A stretch of DNA of 64,000 nt from assembly GCA_001777915.1 (NCBI GenBank), contig MFFN01000008.1:62001-126000 (forward strand), given 5' to 3'. Positions 1-8,712 of this stretch are shown here, piece after piece (within the stretch, counting starts at the first letter, position 1; every line of letters begins with the position of its first letter). The DNA is from Candidatus Edwardsbacteria bacterium RifOxyA12_full_54_48. Lineage in GTDB: Bacteria; Edwardsbacteria; AC1; EtOH8. Made by a program: the position numbers and the translations under genes. Below the pieces are notes generated by a model, which worked only from the letters and a program-made list of their open reading frames with translations, did not search any database and was not told the DNA's origin.

Positions 1-1179
1 AATAAAATATATGCGATCTGCCTGCTGAGCATATCAGCCATGGTCTTTAGCTGTTCCCCGGTCTACCTCAGCCGGAAACCGCCGGAGGGCGAGGTGCTGA
101 TAAGGATCGCTCTGCAGAGGCGGCAGTCCATAGCGGTGGTCTACGGCTCATACAATATCTCGGTCTGGGACCAGAGCCATAAAGGAACCATCCTGCCGGG
201 CGAAAGCTGGAGCCTCCTGCCGGCGGGTCCCGGATTGACGGCCGGAACCAACCGGGGCACGGCCATCGAAGGCATCGCGGGACGGATCCGTCTGTGGTCG
301 GCCGATGAATATTTCATCAACCACAAGCGGGTGAAGGGCGCCATCGAGATCCGCCGCGACAACGACCAGGGACTGCTGATAATCGCCGAGATGCCGCTGG
401 AGGAATACCTGCCGGGGGTGCTGGCCAGCGAGATCGGGGGTTTGGCCGACAAAACGCCGCAGGCGGCCATGGCCCAGGCCGTGATCTCCCGCAGCTACGC
501 CTTGGCCAGGATCGGCGCCAATCCCCAGAGCTATTATGACATCGAAGCCGGAACCTCGCACCAGTGTTTTGACCTGGACAACATGGCCTCCCTGGCAATC
601 AAAAGGGCGGTAAGGGATACCAAGGGTAAAGCGCTGACCTTCCGAGGCAAAGTTATATCACCCAACTTTCACTCCACCTGCGGGGGCAGGACCGCCCGTC
701 CCTCCGAGGTCTGGAACGCCAAAGACGAGGATTTTCCCTATCTGGAACCGGTGGAGGATAAGTGGTGCGGCATCTCGCCCAGATACGCCTGGAGAGACAC
801 CATCCTGGCGGAGGAGCTGGCGGGCAGGCTTTTTCCGGGGAAGCGGGAGGTTGTAAAAGATGTAAAGGTTCTGAAGGTCGGAAGGTCGGGAAGGATAATT
901 TCTTTGCTGGTCTCCACCAGCGCTGGAGATACCGTGCTGACCAAAGCGGCGGTTCGCAACGGGCTGAGGGACAAGCCCCTGCTCAGTGCCTGGTTCGAGA
1001 TAGAGAACCTGAGGGATGCCCAGGGAAATATCGAAAGGATAATTTTGACCGGCCGGGGTTTTGGCCACGGGGTGGGCCTGTGCCAGTGGGGGGCCATCGG
1101 GATGGCCCGGGCCGGCAAAAGCTATAAGAGCATTTTAAAACATTATTACAAAGGGGTGGAGATAGAGAGGGTATATTGA
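1..1179 (+). CDS. SpoIID/LytB-domain lipoprotein (5' end outside window)
   Basis: The reading frame is open from base 1, and the residues before the first ATG (position 40) form a hydrophobic stretch ending MVFSC, a plausible lipobox, so the true start lies upstream of the window. The family includes SpoIID, a peptidoglycan lytic transglycosylase, and LytB-type amidase enhancers. Visible family motifs are LEEYLPGVLASEIGG, AVISRSYALARI and, near the C terminus, GRGFGHGVGLCQWGA. Probably an envelope-anchored peptidoglycan remodelling factor; a sporulation role is not implied. The last 20 codons recur in diverged form at 1911-1971 (see findings). The subfamily function is inferred. Confidence 0.85.
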   Translation, partial: NKIYAICLLSISAMVFSCSPVYLSRKPPEGEVLIRIALQRRQSIAVVYGSYNISVWDQSHKGTILPGESWSLLPAGPGLTAGTNRGTAIEGIAGRIRLWSADEYFINHKRVKGAIEIRRDNDQGLLIIAEMPLEEYLPGVLASEIGGLADKTPQAAMAQAVISRSYALARIGANPQSYYDIEAGTSHQCFDLDNMASLAIKRAVRDTKGKALTFRGKVISPNFHSTCGGRTARPSEVWNAKDEDFPYLEPVEDKWCGISPRYAWRDTILAEELAGRLFPGKREVVKDVKVLKVGRSGRIISLLVSTSAGDTVLTKAAVRNGLRDKPLLSAWFEIENLRDAQGNIERIILTGRGFGHGVGLCQWGAIGMARAGKSYKSILKHYYKGVEIERVY

Positions 1180-1181
1180 AC
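1121..1181 (+). repeat. Direct repeat copy 1 (3' end of the SpoIID gene)
   Basis: These 61 bases, the end of the working gene, match 1911-1971 with 6 mismatches and no gaps, at an offset of exactly 790 bases. Confidence 0.9.
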
Positions 1182-1199
1182 TTGTTATTGTAACTTTCC

Positions 1200-1765
1200 C
1201 GTTACGTTCTTATGACCCTTCACAACCAAGGCTGGTTGCTTTTCTCAGGGCAGGCGCCGAAAGTAACCAAAGGCCTGTCCTGAGGTAGTCTGCTTGCTCG
1301 GCAAACGAAGGAAGTCTTTACCGCCCAGTTTCGCGGAAAGTATGGCGTATGCACCGGCATTCATCGGACCAGAACCGGCTATAAGCAAATAACACGCTGA
1401 ATGCTTTTTCGGCGCTGCAGCAATGCCGCTCCACTGCCTGTCCGCCGAAGCAGAGCGTAGGAGGGATGGCTGAGAACCAACCCCACCCACACTCCACTTA
1501 GTTTGGCACTATAAAAGGCTTTGCTCAGTGCAGGCTCTCCCCGTGGCGGAGAGGGAAGCCGCAAGGCAGGGAGAGGCCCCACGGTCGCATTAGCTCTGCT
1601 GCTGAAAAAAAGGAGGCCGTCCGCTTTCGCACACTTCCGGCATTCACCAGGGCCATAGCTTTAGCGGAGGCACTTAAAAATTTGACATTGTTTGAGCGAA
1701 GCGAGTTTGTCAAATTTAGGCCAACGTTATAGGGCTGCCGAGCAGAGGTTTAGCGACGAGCTTTT
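1200..1765. repeat. Composite non-coding repeat region, about 400-bp element with nested repeats
   Basis: The gap 1180-2164 has no credible gene. It contains an element shared with 40745-41075: matching blocks include GAAAGTAACCAAAG, the CCGCCCAGTTTCGCGG region, GGCATTCATCGGACCAGAAC, TGCTTTTTCGGCGCTG, GGTCGCATTAGC and the ATTTAGG / AGCGACGAG stretch. This copy is larger because other repeats are inserted in it: extra sequence near 1272-1310, a hairpin repeat near 1484-1560 and a 24-base palindrome at 1650-1673. Minus-strand frames here are not conserved as protein between the two copies. Confidence 0.75.
1650..1673. repeat. 24-base palindromic repeat, copy 1
   Basis: One of five copies in the window of an imperfect palindrome with arms close to GTGCC[AG]TAGC and GCG[AG]AGGCAC. 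This copy has GG in place of GT at its left tip and is nested in a larger repeat. Confidence 0.7.
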
Positions 1766-1815
1766 GACCTCACCCTTCCCTCTCCTAATGCTTTAGGAGA
1801 GGGGTAGGGGAGAGG
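1766..1815. repeat. MITE-like hairpin repeat (GACCTCACCC type)
   Basis: Begins GACCTCACCC, has a central hairpin with CTCTCCTAA and TTAGGAGAG arms, and ends in GGGGTAGGGGAGAGGT. The same design occurs at 16501, 18151, 34911, 44204 and inside a CDS at 45734. Confidence 0.65.
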
Positions 1816-1910
1816 TGCGGGACAAAAAAGAAAAAGAACAATGCACAACGCCAGCCCTTCCATTCAAAACGTCCTGTTGCATTAAATGAGGGGGATTCTT
1901 CCCAGCAGGG

Positions 1911-1971
1911 GGTATAAAAGCATATTGAAATATTATTACAAAGGGGTGGAGATAGAGAGGGTATGTTGAAC
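1911..1971 (+). pseudogene. Remnant 3' end of a SpoIID-type gene
   Basis: In the same frame as the working gene this encodes YKSILKYYYKGVEIERVC followed by a stop. Three of six differences from copy 1 are synonymous third-position changes (K, I and L codons), so it diverged as coding sequence rather than as junk. It lies about 75 bases upstream of a strong terminator and is probably the original gene end, displaced by the insert at 1182-1910. Confidence 0.75.
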
Positions 1972-2048
1972 AAACTATAAGGATATTTGCCGGTTCATCA
2001 TTACCTGCTTAACCAGGGCAAAAATGGGGATGTTTTCCAACAGATCTG

Positions 2049-2074
2049 GGCGGTTATAAAAACCGCCTTTTTTT
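2049..2074 (+). terminator. Rho-independent terminator
   Basis: Perfect 7-bp stem GGCGGTT/AACCGCC with a 5-base loop followed by seven T residues. It follows the displaced SpoIID end rather than the working one, which suggests that it was the native terminator of that gene. Confidence 0.9.
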
Positions 2075-2164
2075 ATTTAAAATGCTTAATTTTAAGCTTG
2101 CAAATATCTTTTTTTTCAGTTAATATTATAGTCTAATTGGATTATTTTTCAAGGAGTTAATATA

Positions 2165-3022
2165 ATGGACTACCTAAAATTTTATGGTATGACCGACCAG
2201 CCGTTCTCCAACGCTCCCGACAACCGATTCTACTACGACAGCCCCCAGCATTCCAAGGCCATCCTCAAGCTGTCCCATGCCGCCGAGATGATGAAGGGGC
2301 TGGCGGTGGTTTTGGGCGACATCGGCACCGGAAAGACCACCATCTCCCGGCGAATGCTGGAGATCCTGCCGGACGACCAGTTCGAGACCGGCCTGCTGGT
2401 GATCGTTCACTCCGAGGTCAGCCCGGGCTGGCTGATCTCCAAGATCGCCCTGCAGATGGGGGTGGAGAAGCCGGCTGAAACCAAGGCCGGGATGGTGGGC
2501 CAGCTCTACGAACAGCTGATGAAGATCTACAACGAGGGCCGCAGGGCGGTGATCATCATCGACGAGGCCAACATGCTCAAGAACAAGGAGATCATGGAGG
2601 AGATGCGGGGCCTGCTGAACATGGAGGTCTCCGGCAGCATGCTGATAACCTTCCTGCTGTTCGGGCTGCCCGATCTGGAGCAGTGCCTGGCATTGGATCC
2701 CCCCTTGAGGGAGCGGATCGCGGTCAAGCACAAGCTGGAGCCGCTGACCTCGGAGTCCACCCGGGGCTACATCCAGTACCGCCTGGCGGTGGTGGGCTGC
2801 CAGCACGAGCTGTTCACCGATTCGGCCTACGAGTTCATCCATTTCTACTCCGACGGCAAGCCCCGCCTGATAAACACCATCTGCGACAACGCCCTGCTGG
2901 AGGGATCCATGAGCGGCATCCAGCAGATAGACGAATCGCTGATCGAGACGGTGGTCAGCGACCTGGGCCTCAAGAGCGAGGCCGACGAAACGGGCGGCAA
3001 GAACAAACAGCCGGTGTTTTGA
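2165..3022 (+). CDS. ExeA/GspA-like AAA ATPase
   Basis: A 285-residue P-loop ATPase of the ExeA/MshM type, opening with the family-typical MDYLKFYGMTDQPFS. Walker A GDIGTGKT is at residues 51-58 and Walker B VIIIDEAN near 129-136. Relatives help assemble or place type II secretion and pilus machinery, some by binding peptidoglycan through a C-terminal domain; this protein stops after the ATPase core and lacks that domain. AAGGAG sits 8 bases before the ATG. The PHP-domain gene begins 3 bases after its stop, so they are probably co-transcribed. The secretion role is inferred from family only, since no secretion genes are in the window. Confidence 0.85.
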   Translation: MDYLKFYGMTDQPFSNAPDNRFYYDSPQHSKAILKLSHAAEMMKGLAVVLGDIGTGKTTISRRMLEILPDDQFETGLLVIVHSEVSPGWLISKIALQMGVEKPAETKAGMVGQLYEQLMKIYNEGRRAVIIIDEANMLKNKEIMEEMRGLLNMEVSGSMLITFLLFGLPDLEQCLALDPPLRERIAVKHKLEPLTSESTRGYIQYRLAVVGCQHELFTDSAYEFIHFYSDGKPRLINTICDNALLEGSMSGIQQIDESLIETVVSDLGLKSEADETGGKNKQPVF

Positions 3023-3025
3023 TCC

Positions 3026-3874
3026 ATGACCAGCCAGCAATATTTTGTAGATCTGCATATCCATACCGCGGCCTCCGACGGAATATTCACCCCGCAGGAG
3101 CTGGTGAAGCAGGCGTCCCTGAAAGGGCTCAAGGCCATCGCCATCACCGACCACGACGCCTGGGACGCCATCGAGCCGATCTCCAGCCTGGCCTTCAAGG
3201 TGGGGATCGAGGTCATCCCCGGGATAGAGCTGTCCACCAACATCGAGGGGACCGAGATCCACATCCTGGGATATTTCATCGATTACACCCAGAGCCAATT
3301 CCAGGAGAGGGTGCTGCATTTCAAGAACGCCCGGATCGAACGGGCCCACCGGATGGTGGAGAAGCTGGCCGAGCTGGGGGTGCGCCTGGAGATCGCCCGG
3401 GTGCTGGAGATCGCCGGTTCGGGCTCGGTGGGCCGGCCCCATGTGGCCCGGGCCCTGGCCGAGGAGGGCTACGTGGGCGGCACCGACGAGGCCTTCACCA
3501 GGTATCTGGGCAACGGATGCCCGGCCTATGTGCCCAAGAATTTTTTGACCCCCCGGGAGTCCTTCGACCTGGTCCATTCGGTGGGAGGGCTGGCCTTCTT
3601 CGCCCACCCCGGGATCGAGAACCGGGACGGACTGATAGACCGGTTCGCCTCCCAGGGACTGGACGGGCTGGAGGTGTGGCATTCCAAGCACTCCAACAGC
3701 CAGGTGAAGAACTATCTGGACATCGCCCGGCAGAAGAACCTTCTGGTCTGCGGCGGCTCCGACTGCCACAGCGACAACCTGATGAACAACGGCGGCGGCT
3801 CGGTGAAAGTGCCCTACAGCGTGGTGCAGGAGATGAAACGGCGCCTGGCGAATAAAAAAGAAAAGCAAGCCTAG
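3026..3874 (+). CDS. PHP-domain phosphoesterase (RNase AM / bisphosphate phosphatase type)
   Basis: A 282-residue PHP protein with the metal-binding DLHIHTAASDG at residues 9-19, TDHD at 41-44, FFAHPG in the middle and GGSDCHS near the C terminus. This set is typical of the YciV/TrpH group, which removes 3'-phosphate from nucleoside 3',5'-bisphosphates or acts as a 5'-3' exoribonuclease (RNase AM). It is cytoplasmic and depends on divalent metal. The 3-base gap after the ExeA-like gene and 15-base gap before the mutase gene point to one operon. PHP superfamily assignment is firm; the substrate is not decided by sequence. Confidence 0.85.
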   Translation: MTSQQYFVDLHIHTAASDGIFTPQELVKQASLKGLKAIAITDHDAWDAIEPISSLAFKVGIEVIPGIELSTNIEGTEIHILGYFIDYTQSQFQERVLHFKNARIERAHRMVEKLAELGVRLEIARVLEIAGSGSVGRPHVARALAEEGYVGGTDEAFTRYLGNGCPAYVPKNFLTPRESFDLVHSVGGLAFFAHPGIENRDGLIDRFASQGLDGLEVWHSKHSNSQVKNYLDIARQKNLLVCGGSDCHSDNLMNNGGGSVKVPYSVVQEMKRRLANKKEKQA

Positions 3875-3889
3875 CCAAGGGAGCGATGT

Positions 3890-5101
3890 ATGCTGGACGA
3901 TTCGTTGTTGCAGGAACTGCTGGTCAGCAATGATAAGAAGATAGTGCTGATAGTGGCCGACGGCCTGGGCGGTCTGCCTCGGGAGAGGGACGGCCAGACC
4001 GAACTGGAGGCGGCCGCCAAGCCGCATATCGACGCCCTGGCCATTAAATCGGTCTGCGGGCTGACGGTCCCCGTTTCCCACGGCATCACCCCCGGCAGCG
4101 GCCCGGCCCACCTGTCGCTGTTCGGGTACGATCCGGTCAAATACCAGATCGGCCGGGGGGTGCTGGAGGCTCTGGGCATCGGCCTGGAGATGACCCCGCG
4201 GGACGTGGCGGCCCGGGCCAACTTCGCCACCATGGATCCCCAGGGGCTGATCACCGACCGCCGGGCCGGCCGGATCCCCACCGAGAAGAACCTGGAGCTG
4301 TGCGCCAAACTGCAGGCGGCCATCCCGGCCATCGACGGGGTGGAGGTGATGATCCGGCACGGCAAGGAGCACCGCTTTGTGGTGCTGTTCCGGGGCGACG
4401 GGCTCTCCGGCAACCTGCACGACACCGATCCCCAGAGGGAGGGTTTGGCAGCCATAGAGCCCAAGGCCTTCTTCGAGGAGGACCTCAAGCTGGCCGGGGT
4501 GGCGGCCAAATTCGTCGCCCGGGCCAACCAGGTGCTCAAGGACCAGCATCCGGCCAATACCATTTTACTGCGGGGCTTTGCCAAACATCCCGACATCCCC
4601 TCCCTGAACAAGAGATTCGGCCTCAAAGCCGCGGCCATCGCCGCCTATCCCATGTACAAGGGGCTGGCCAAGCTGGTGGGGATGACCGAGCTGGACACCG
4701 GCCAGACCATCGAGGACGAGTTCGAGACCCTGCGGCTGTATTACAACGATTTCGATTTCTTCTACATCCACATCAAGAAGACCGATTCCTACGGCGAAGA
4801 CGGCAATTTCAACGCCAAGGTCCAGGTGATCACCGAGCTGGACGACGCCATGCCGATGGTCAGCAAGCTGAACCCGGAGGTGCTGGTGATAACCGGGGAC
4901 CATTCCACCCCGGCCCGGATGAAGGGCCACAGCTGGCACCCCAACCCCTTCATGCTGCACTCGCCCTATGTCCGGCCGGACGGCCTGGACAGCTTCAACG
5001 AGCGGAACTGCGCCTACGGCAGCCTGGGCTGCTTCCCGGCGGTGGAGGCCATGCCCCTGATGCTGGCCAACGCCCTGAAGCTGGGCAAGTTCGGGGCCTA
5101 G
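3890..5101 (+). CDS. apgM: Cofactor-independent phosphoglycerate mutase, archaeal type
   Basis: A 403-residue member of the alkaline phosphatase superfamily interconverting 3- and 2-phosphoglycerate. It has the N-terminal metal motif IVADGLGG (residues 21-28), the ApgM signature [18 protein letters not shown] with the nucleophile serine region, and the C-terminal metal site [19 protein letters not shown]. Length and motif order fit the archaeal-type enzyme, found in many anaerobic bacteria, rather than the 510-residue GpmI. AAGGGAG lies just upstream of ATG 3890. It presumably serves central glycolysis. Confidence 0.9.
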   Translation: MLDDSLLQELLVSNDKKIVLIVADGLGGLPRERDGQTELEAAAKPHIDALAIKSVCGLTVPVSHGITPGSGPAHLSLFGYDPVKYQIGRGVLEALGIGLEMTPRDVAARANFATMDPQGLITDRRAGRIPTEKNLELCAKLQAAIPAIDGVEVMIRHGKEHRFVVLFRGDGLSGNLHDTDPQREGLAAIEPKAFFEEDLKLAGVAAKFVARANQVLKDQHPANTILLRGFAKHPDIPSLNKRFGLKAAAIAAYPMYKGLAKLVGMTELDTGQTIEDEFETLRLYYNDFDFFYIHIKKTDSYGEDGNFNAKVQVITELDDAMPMVSKLNPEVLVITGDHSTPARMKGHSWHPNPFMLHSPYVRPDGLDSFNERNCAYGSLGCFPAVEAMPLMLANALKLGKFGA

Positions 5102-5114
5102 CAATTTAACACAG

Positions 5115-5813
5115 ATGCTTCCCAAAAAGATTTCGACATATCTGGCCGTTATGATCGCCGGACTGGCATTGCTCCCCCGGCCCGGAGCGGCCCAATCCCT
5201 GACCTTCGGCCTGTGGGGAAATTTGAACGGGGCCAAGTTCGTCCGGAACCCAAACACCAACGCCTCGATCAACGAGAAGATCGGGCTGGGCGGCGGCGGG
5301 TATGTAAATTACCGGATCAACCGGCTGGTCTCCTTCCGGTCCGGGATTCTGTTCAACCAGAAGGGGGCCGAGGTGGTGCAGGCTTTCGGCCGGACCGATC
5401 CGGCCACCGGCATCACCTACGATCATTACAATACCTCGGATACCAGGCTGAACTATGCCGAGGTTCCGGCGGTGATGTGCTTCAGCCTGTCGAGGTCGTA
5501 TCATTCCCTGCTCAATCTATATTTCGGGGTTTACGGAGCCATGCTTATCTCCGGCCGGCAGGTCACCACCGCCAGCGCTTCAGCCGGCATCATCCAGATG
5601 GACAGCGTTTACATAATTTCGGAGTCCGCCTTCAGGAAGGATGATTACGGACTGGTGCTGGGCGGAAATATCCCCCTGGGCCGGATGGAGCTGGGCGGCA
5701 GCTACAGCCTGGGTTTCCCCAGGATATTAAGGTCGGACATCGACGACATCAACCGGTATGTGGACCACCGCAACCGGGTGCTGTCCTTTATCATAGGGTA
5801 CAGGATCAGATAG
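5115..5813 (+). CDS. Outer-membrane beta-barrel protein
   Basis: 232 residues with a signal peptide (hydrophobic core near residues 9-20, cleavage near GAAQS) followed by alternating hydrophobic/polar strands and many Gly and aromatic residues, as in small PorT/OmpX-like barrels. It ends FIIGYRIR, not in Phe. No specific function can be read. It begins 13 bases after apgM without an obvious strong ribosome-binding site and may be translated from the same transcript. Confidence 0.7.
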   Translation: MLPKKISTYLAVMIAGLALLPRPGAAQSLTFGLWGNLNGAKFVRNPNTNASINEKIGLGGGGYVNYRINRLVSFRSGILFNQKGAEVVQAFGRTDPATGITYDHYNTSDTRLNYAEVPAVMCFSLSRSYHSLLNLYFGVYGAMLISGRQVTTASASAGIIQMDSVYIISESAFRKDDYGLVLGGNIPLGRMELGGSYSLGFPRILRSDIDDINRYVDHRNRVLSFIIGYRIR

Positions 5814-5851
5814 AAGCAGTCATCCGGTAAATACCGATAAAAGGAGAGAAC

Positions 5852-6655
5852 ATGAAAAATCAGTCATTATTGCCGGCACTGGCGTTGTGCACTTTCTTTG
5901 CCTTATCTTGCTCCACCGTACCGATCACCGGAAGGCAGCAGTTGGACCTGGTTCCGGCCGGGGAGATGATGGCCATGAGCTACCAGCAGTATGACCAGTT
6001 CCTGAAGGAGAACAAGCTGAGCACCGACCAAAAACAGACCGAGACTGTCAAAAGAGTGGGGTTAAACATCCAGCACGCGGTGGAGGGTTATTTTGCCCAG
6101 CATAACCTTAAATCAGAACTGGACGGATTCGCCTGGGAATTCAACCTGGTAGAGAGCAAGGAAGTCAATGCCTGGTGCATGCCCGGGGGTAAGGTGGTCT
6201 TTTATACCGGCATAATCCCGGTAGCAAAAAATGAAGCCGGGCTGGCGGTGGTAATGGGCCATGAGGTCGCTCACGCTGTAGCCAAGCATGGCAACGAAAG
6301 AATGAGCCAGGGACTGCTGCAACAGATGGGCGGCATGGCCCTGCAGAAGGCGCTGGAGGACAAACCGCAGCAGACCCAGCAGATCTGGATGACCGCCTTC
6401 GGGCTGGGCTCGCAGCTGGGGGTGATGCTGCCATACAGTCGCCTGCAGGAGAACGAGGCTGACCGATTGGGCATGATTTTTATGGCCAAGGCCGGTTACG
6501 ACCCGAACGCGGCACTGGATTTTTGGCAGAGGATGAGCCAGGATTCCGGCGTTAAACCACCGGAGTTTTTAAGCACCCACCCCTCGGACGAGGTTAGAAT
6601 CAAGAACATCAAGACCCTAATCCCTGAAGCCATGAAGTACTACAAAAAACCATAG
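5852..6655 (+). CDS. M48-family metalloprotease lipoprotein
   Basis: 267 residues. A lipoprotein signal ends at FALSC (Cys20), so the mature enzyme is probably membrane-anchored in the periplasm. The zinc motif HEVAH is at residues 137-141, with the downstream glutamate ligand in ENEADRLG. This matches the LoiP/YcaL/BepA-like M48 group, which degrades or quality-controls outer-membrane proteins; the TPR domain of BepA is absent. AAGGAGAG precedes the ATG. The neighbouring outer-membrane barrel fits an envelope role, but the substrate is unknown. Confidence 0.88.
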   Translation: MKNQSLLPALALCTFFALSCSTVPITGRQQLDLVPAGEMMAMSYQQYDQFLKENKLSTDQKQTETVKRVGLNIQHAVEGYFAQHNLKSELDGFAWEFNLVESKEVNAWCMPGGKVVFYTGIIPVAKNEAGLAVVMGHEVAHAVAKHGNERMSQGLLQQMGGMALQKALEDKPQQTQQIWMTAFGLGSQLGVMLPYSRLQENEADRLGMIFMAKAGYDPNAALDFWQRMSQDSGVKPPEFLSTHPSDEVRIKNIKTLIPEAMKYYKKP

Positions 6656-6714
6656 ATGATATCAGGGCCCTTGATCATAATAAAGAGTCAAGCAAAATAT
6701 TAAGGAATCATAAC

Positions 6715-7950
6715 ATGGCCAAGAACATCATCATCAACGCCGAGACCCTGTTCGACGGAAAGAGGAAGCTGAACAACGTCTCGGTGGTCATCGAGAACGA
6801 CAAAATAATTGAGATCGGCAAGAAGAGACAGAAGGCCGATTTCACCGGGGTGGTCACCCCGGCCTTCATCGACGCCCACTCCCACATCGGGATGGCCCGC
6901 TTCGGCGAGCCGGGGGCCGAGGATGAGGCCAACGACATCACCGACCAGTTCCTGCCCATCAACGACCCCCTGAACAGCGTCTATTTCGACGACCTGGCCT
7001 TCCGGGAGGCGGTGGATTTCGGGGTGCTGTACAGCTGCATCGTCCCCGGCAGCGGCAATCTGCTGGGGGGCCGGGCCATGATCATCAAGAATTATGCCCG
7101 CCATCGCCAGGAGGCCCTGCTTAGGGACTACGGCTACAAGATGGCCCTGGGCTATAATCCCCGTTCCACTCACAAATGGAAAGGGACCAGGCCCAATACC
7201 CGGATGGGCATCTACGGGATGCTGGAGAAGAAGTTCGACTCGGTGCTGCTGAAGAAACAGAAGACAGAGCTGGCCCGGGACAAAAAGCTAAAGGAGCTGG
7301 ACATCAAGGTTCGGAGCGGCGAGAAGAAGATGAACCGGGAGGACGTGGAGTTTGAGAAGAAGACCATCGAGAAGGAATACCAGCTGGATTTCGACTGCGA
7401 GGAGAGGGCCCTGCTGGAGCTGTTGGAGGGCAGGAAGACCGCCAAGGTCCACGTCCACAAGGAGGACGACGTGCTGTACCTGATCGAGCTGGCGAAAAAA
7501 TACCAGATCAAGGTCACCGCCGACCACCTGGGCGACGTGCATCACAAGGAGATCTTCGACCAGCTGGCCAATAACGACATCCCGGTGGTCTACGGCCCGC
7601 TGGGGTCCCTGCCCTACAAGGTGGAGCTGAAGAACGAGAGCTACAAGAACACCGAACTGCTGATGAAATCGAAAGCCCATTACGGACTGATGACCGACCA
7701 TCCGGTGATCATGGCCCCGGCCCTGCGGGACAGCCTGAAGTTCTTCCTTATCTTCGGGATGAAGGAGGAGGAGGCCGTCTCGCTGATCAGCTACAAGAAT
7801 GCCGCGATCCTGGGGATAGACGACATCCTGGGCAGCGTGGAGCCGGGCAAGCTGGCCAGCCTGACGGTGTGGGACCGGAACCCGCTGCAGATGGCGGCCT
7901 ATCCCAACTGCGTGATGGCCGAGGGCAAGGTGATCCGGAAGGGGATGTAA
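6715..7950 (+). CDS. Amidohydrolase-superfamily enzyme with a charged helical insert
   Basis: 411 residues with the TIM-barrel metal motif FIDAHSHIG (HSH at 55-57), later ligands in VTADHLGDVHH and TDHP, and a C-terminal composite beta-domain (ILGSVEPGKLASLTVWD). It resembles imidazolonepropionase-like and related amidohydrolases seen widely in bacteria; the substrate is not evident. Residues about 175-235 form a very Lys/Glu-rich, probably coiled helical segment that interrupts the barrel. No signal peptide was seen. AAGGA lies about 10 bases before the ATG. It stands alone before the transposase locus. Confidence 0.8.
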   Translation: MAKNIIINAETLFDGKRKLNNVSVVIENDKIIEIGKKRQKADFTGVVTPAFIDAHSHIGMARFGEPGAEDEANDITDQFLPINDPLNSVYFDDLAFREAVDFGVLYSCIVPGSGNLLGGRAMIIKNYARHRQEALLRDYGYKMALGYNPRSTHKWKGTRPNTRMGIYGMLEKKFDSVLLKKQKTELARDKKLKELDIKVRSGEKKMNREDVEFEKKTIEKEYQLDFDCEERALLELLEGRKTAKVHVHKEDDVLYLIELAKKYQIKVTADHLGDVHHKEIFDQLANNDIPVVYGPLGSLPYKVELKNESYKNTELLMKSKAHYGLMTDHPVIMAPALRDSLKFFLIFGMKEEEAVSLISYKNAAILGIDDILGSVEPGKLASLTVWDRNPLQMAAYPNCVMAEGKVIRKGM

Positions 7951-7964
7951 ATTCATCCATAACT

Positions 7965-8045
7965 CGCCCTAAGGGGCGGAGGGGCCAAGACTGCGGCTTT
8001 AACCGCAGATCATAGAATAAATGGATCATCCGCCCAGAAGGGGCG
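7965..8045. repeat. Three hairpins upstream of the transposase
   Basis: Hairpins CGCCC/GGGCG (7965-7978), CTGCGG/CCGCAG (7991-8008) and CCGCCC/GGGCGG (8029-8045) lie between the amidohydrolase stop and the transposase start. IS200/IS605-type transposases recognise subterminal hairpins, so these may be the element's left end or associated REP sequences. Confidence 0.55.
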
Positions 8046-8061
8046 GTGGAAAAGAGGTTGG

Positions 8062-8514
8062 ATGGGCAGCACCTTGACGCATCTGATCTATCACATTGTG
8101 TTTTCGACCAAAGGCCGACAGAATATCGTCGCCCCGGCCTTGCAAGAAATCTTGTATCCTTACATAGGCGGCATAATCCGCGGTGAAAAGGGAGCGATGC
8201 TCAAAATCGGCGGTGCAGCCGACCACGTTCATATCCTTGCTTCCCTGCCCCCAACCCTGTCTGTTTCCGAAGCCCTGCGCCGCATCAAGGGAAACTCCTC
8301 CAAATGGGTGAACGAAAACGGCAACATAAAAATCCATTTTGAATGGCAGAGGGGCTACGGCGCTTTCACCCTGGGCGAATCCATGATTGAAACGGTCTCG
8401 CGTTATATTGAAAACCAGGAGGAACACCACAGGGTAAAAGGTTTTAAGGAAGAATATCTATTGTTTTTGAAAGAACGGGGGATCACATATGACGAGCGTT
8501 ACATTTGGGATTAG
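8062..8514 (+). mobile_element. tnpA: IS200-like / REP-associated tyrosine transposase
   Basis: A 150-residue Y1 transposase (Transposase_17 fold). The HUH metal motif appears as DHVHIL (His55, His57) and the nucleophile is probably Tyr115 in VSRYIENQEEHH. Both are intact, so it may be active. The start HLIYHIVFSTKGR is typical of the group. It acts on single-stranded DNA hairpins. No accessory tnpB is present. Multiple GC-rich palindromes flank it on both sides, fitting either a solitary IS200-type element or a domesticated RAYT that moves REP palindromes. Confidence 0.85.
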
Positions 8515-8523
8515 ATTTTCTGC

Positions 8524-8583
8524 GCCCCTTTTCGGGGCAGATCAACGCAGAGGCCCATAATGCCTGCGGCTGAAGCTGCAGGC
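8524..8583. repeat. Hairpins downstream of the transposase
   Basis: GCCCC/GGGGC stem at 8524-8538 and a longer imperfect stem with GCCTGC/GCAGGC ends at 8562-8583. They probably mark the right end of the transposase element or its REP partners. Confidence 0.55.
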
Positions 8584-8712
8584 TGGAACCCCGACCCGCT
8601 TACAGCGTGAAAATAAGTCAGTCCGGCGGCGGCTGGTGGTCCTAAAGCGATGAACGTTGCCGCCGGGGAAACTTAAAGGCCTGAACCGCTTTACCAAAAA
8701 AGCCTTGAAAAA

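Noticed and set aside
1245-1490. Minus-strand ORF within the repeat element, with a short peptide (LSAKLGGKDF) similar to one opposite 40573-40821
   Set aside because: The similarity comes from the shared DNA repeat; frames are not maintained between copies and no start or ribosome-binding site supports translation.
2174-4549. 791-residue open frame on the minus strand
   Set aside because: It is antisense to three well-supported genes, its composition is His/Leu/Gly/Gln-rich as expected from the complement of GC-rich codons, and it has no recognisable motif.
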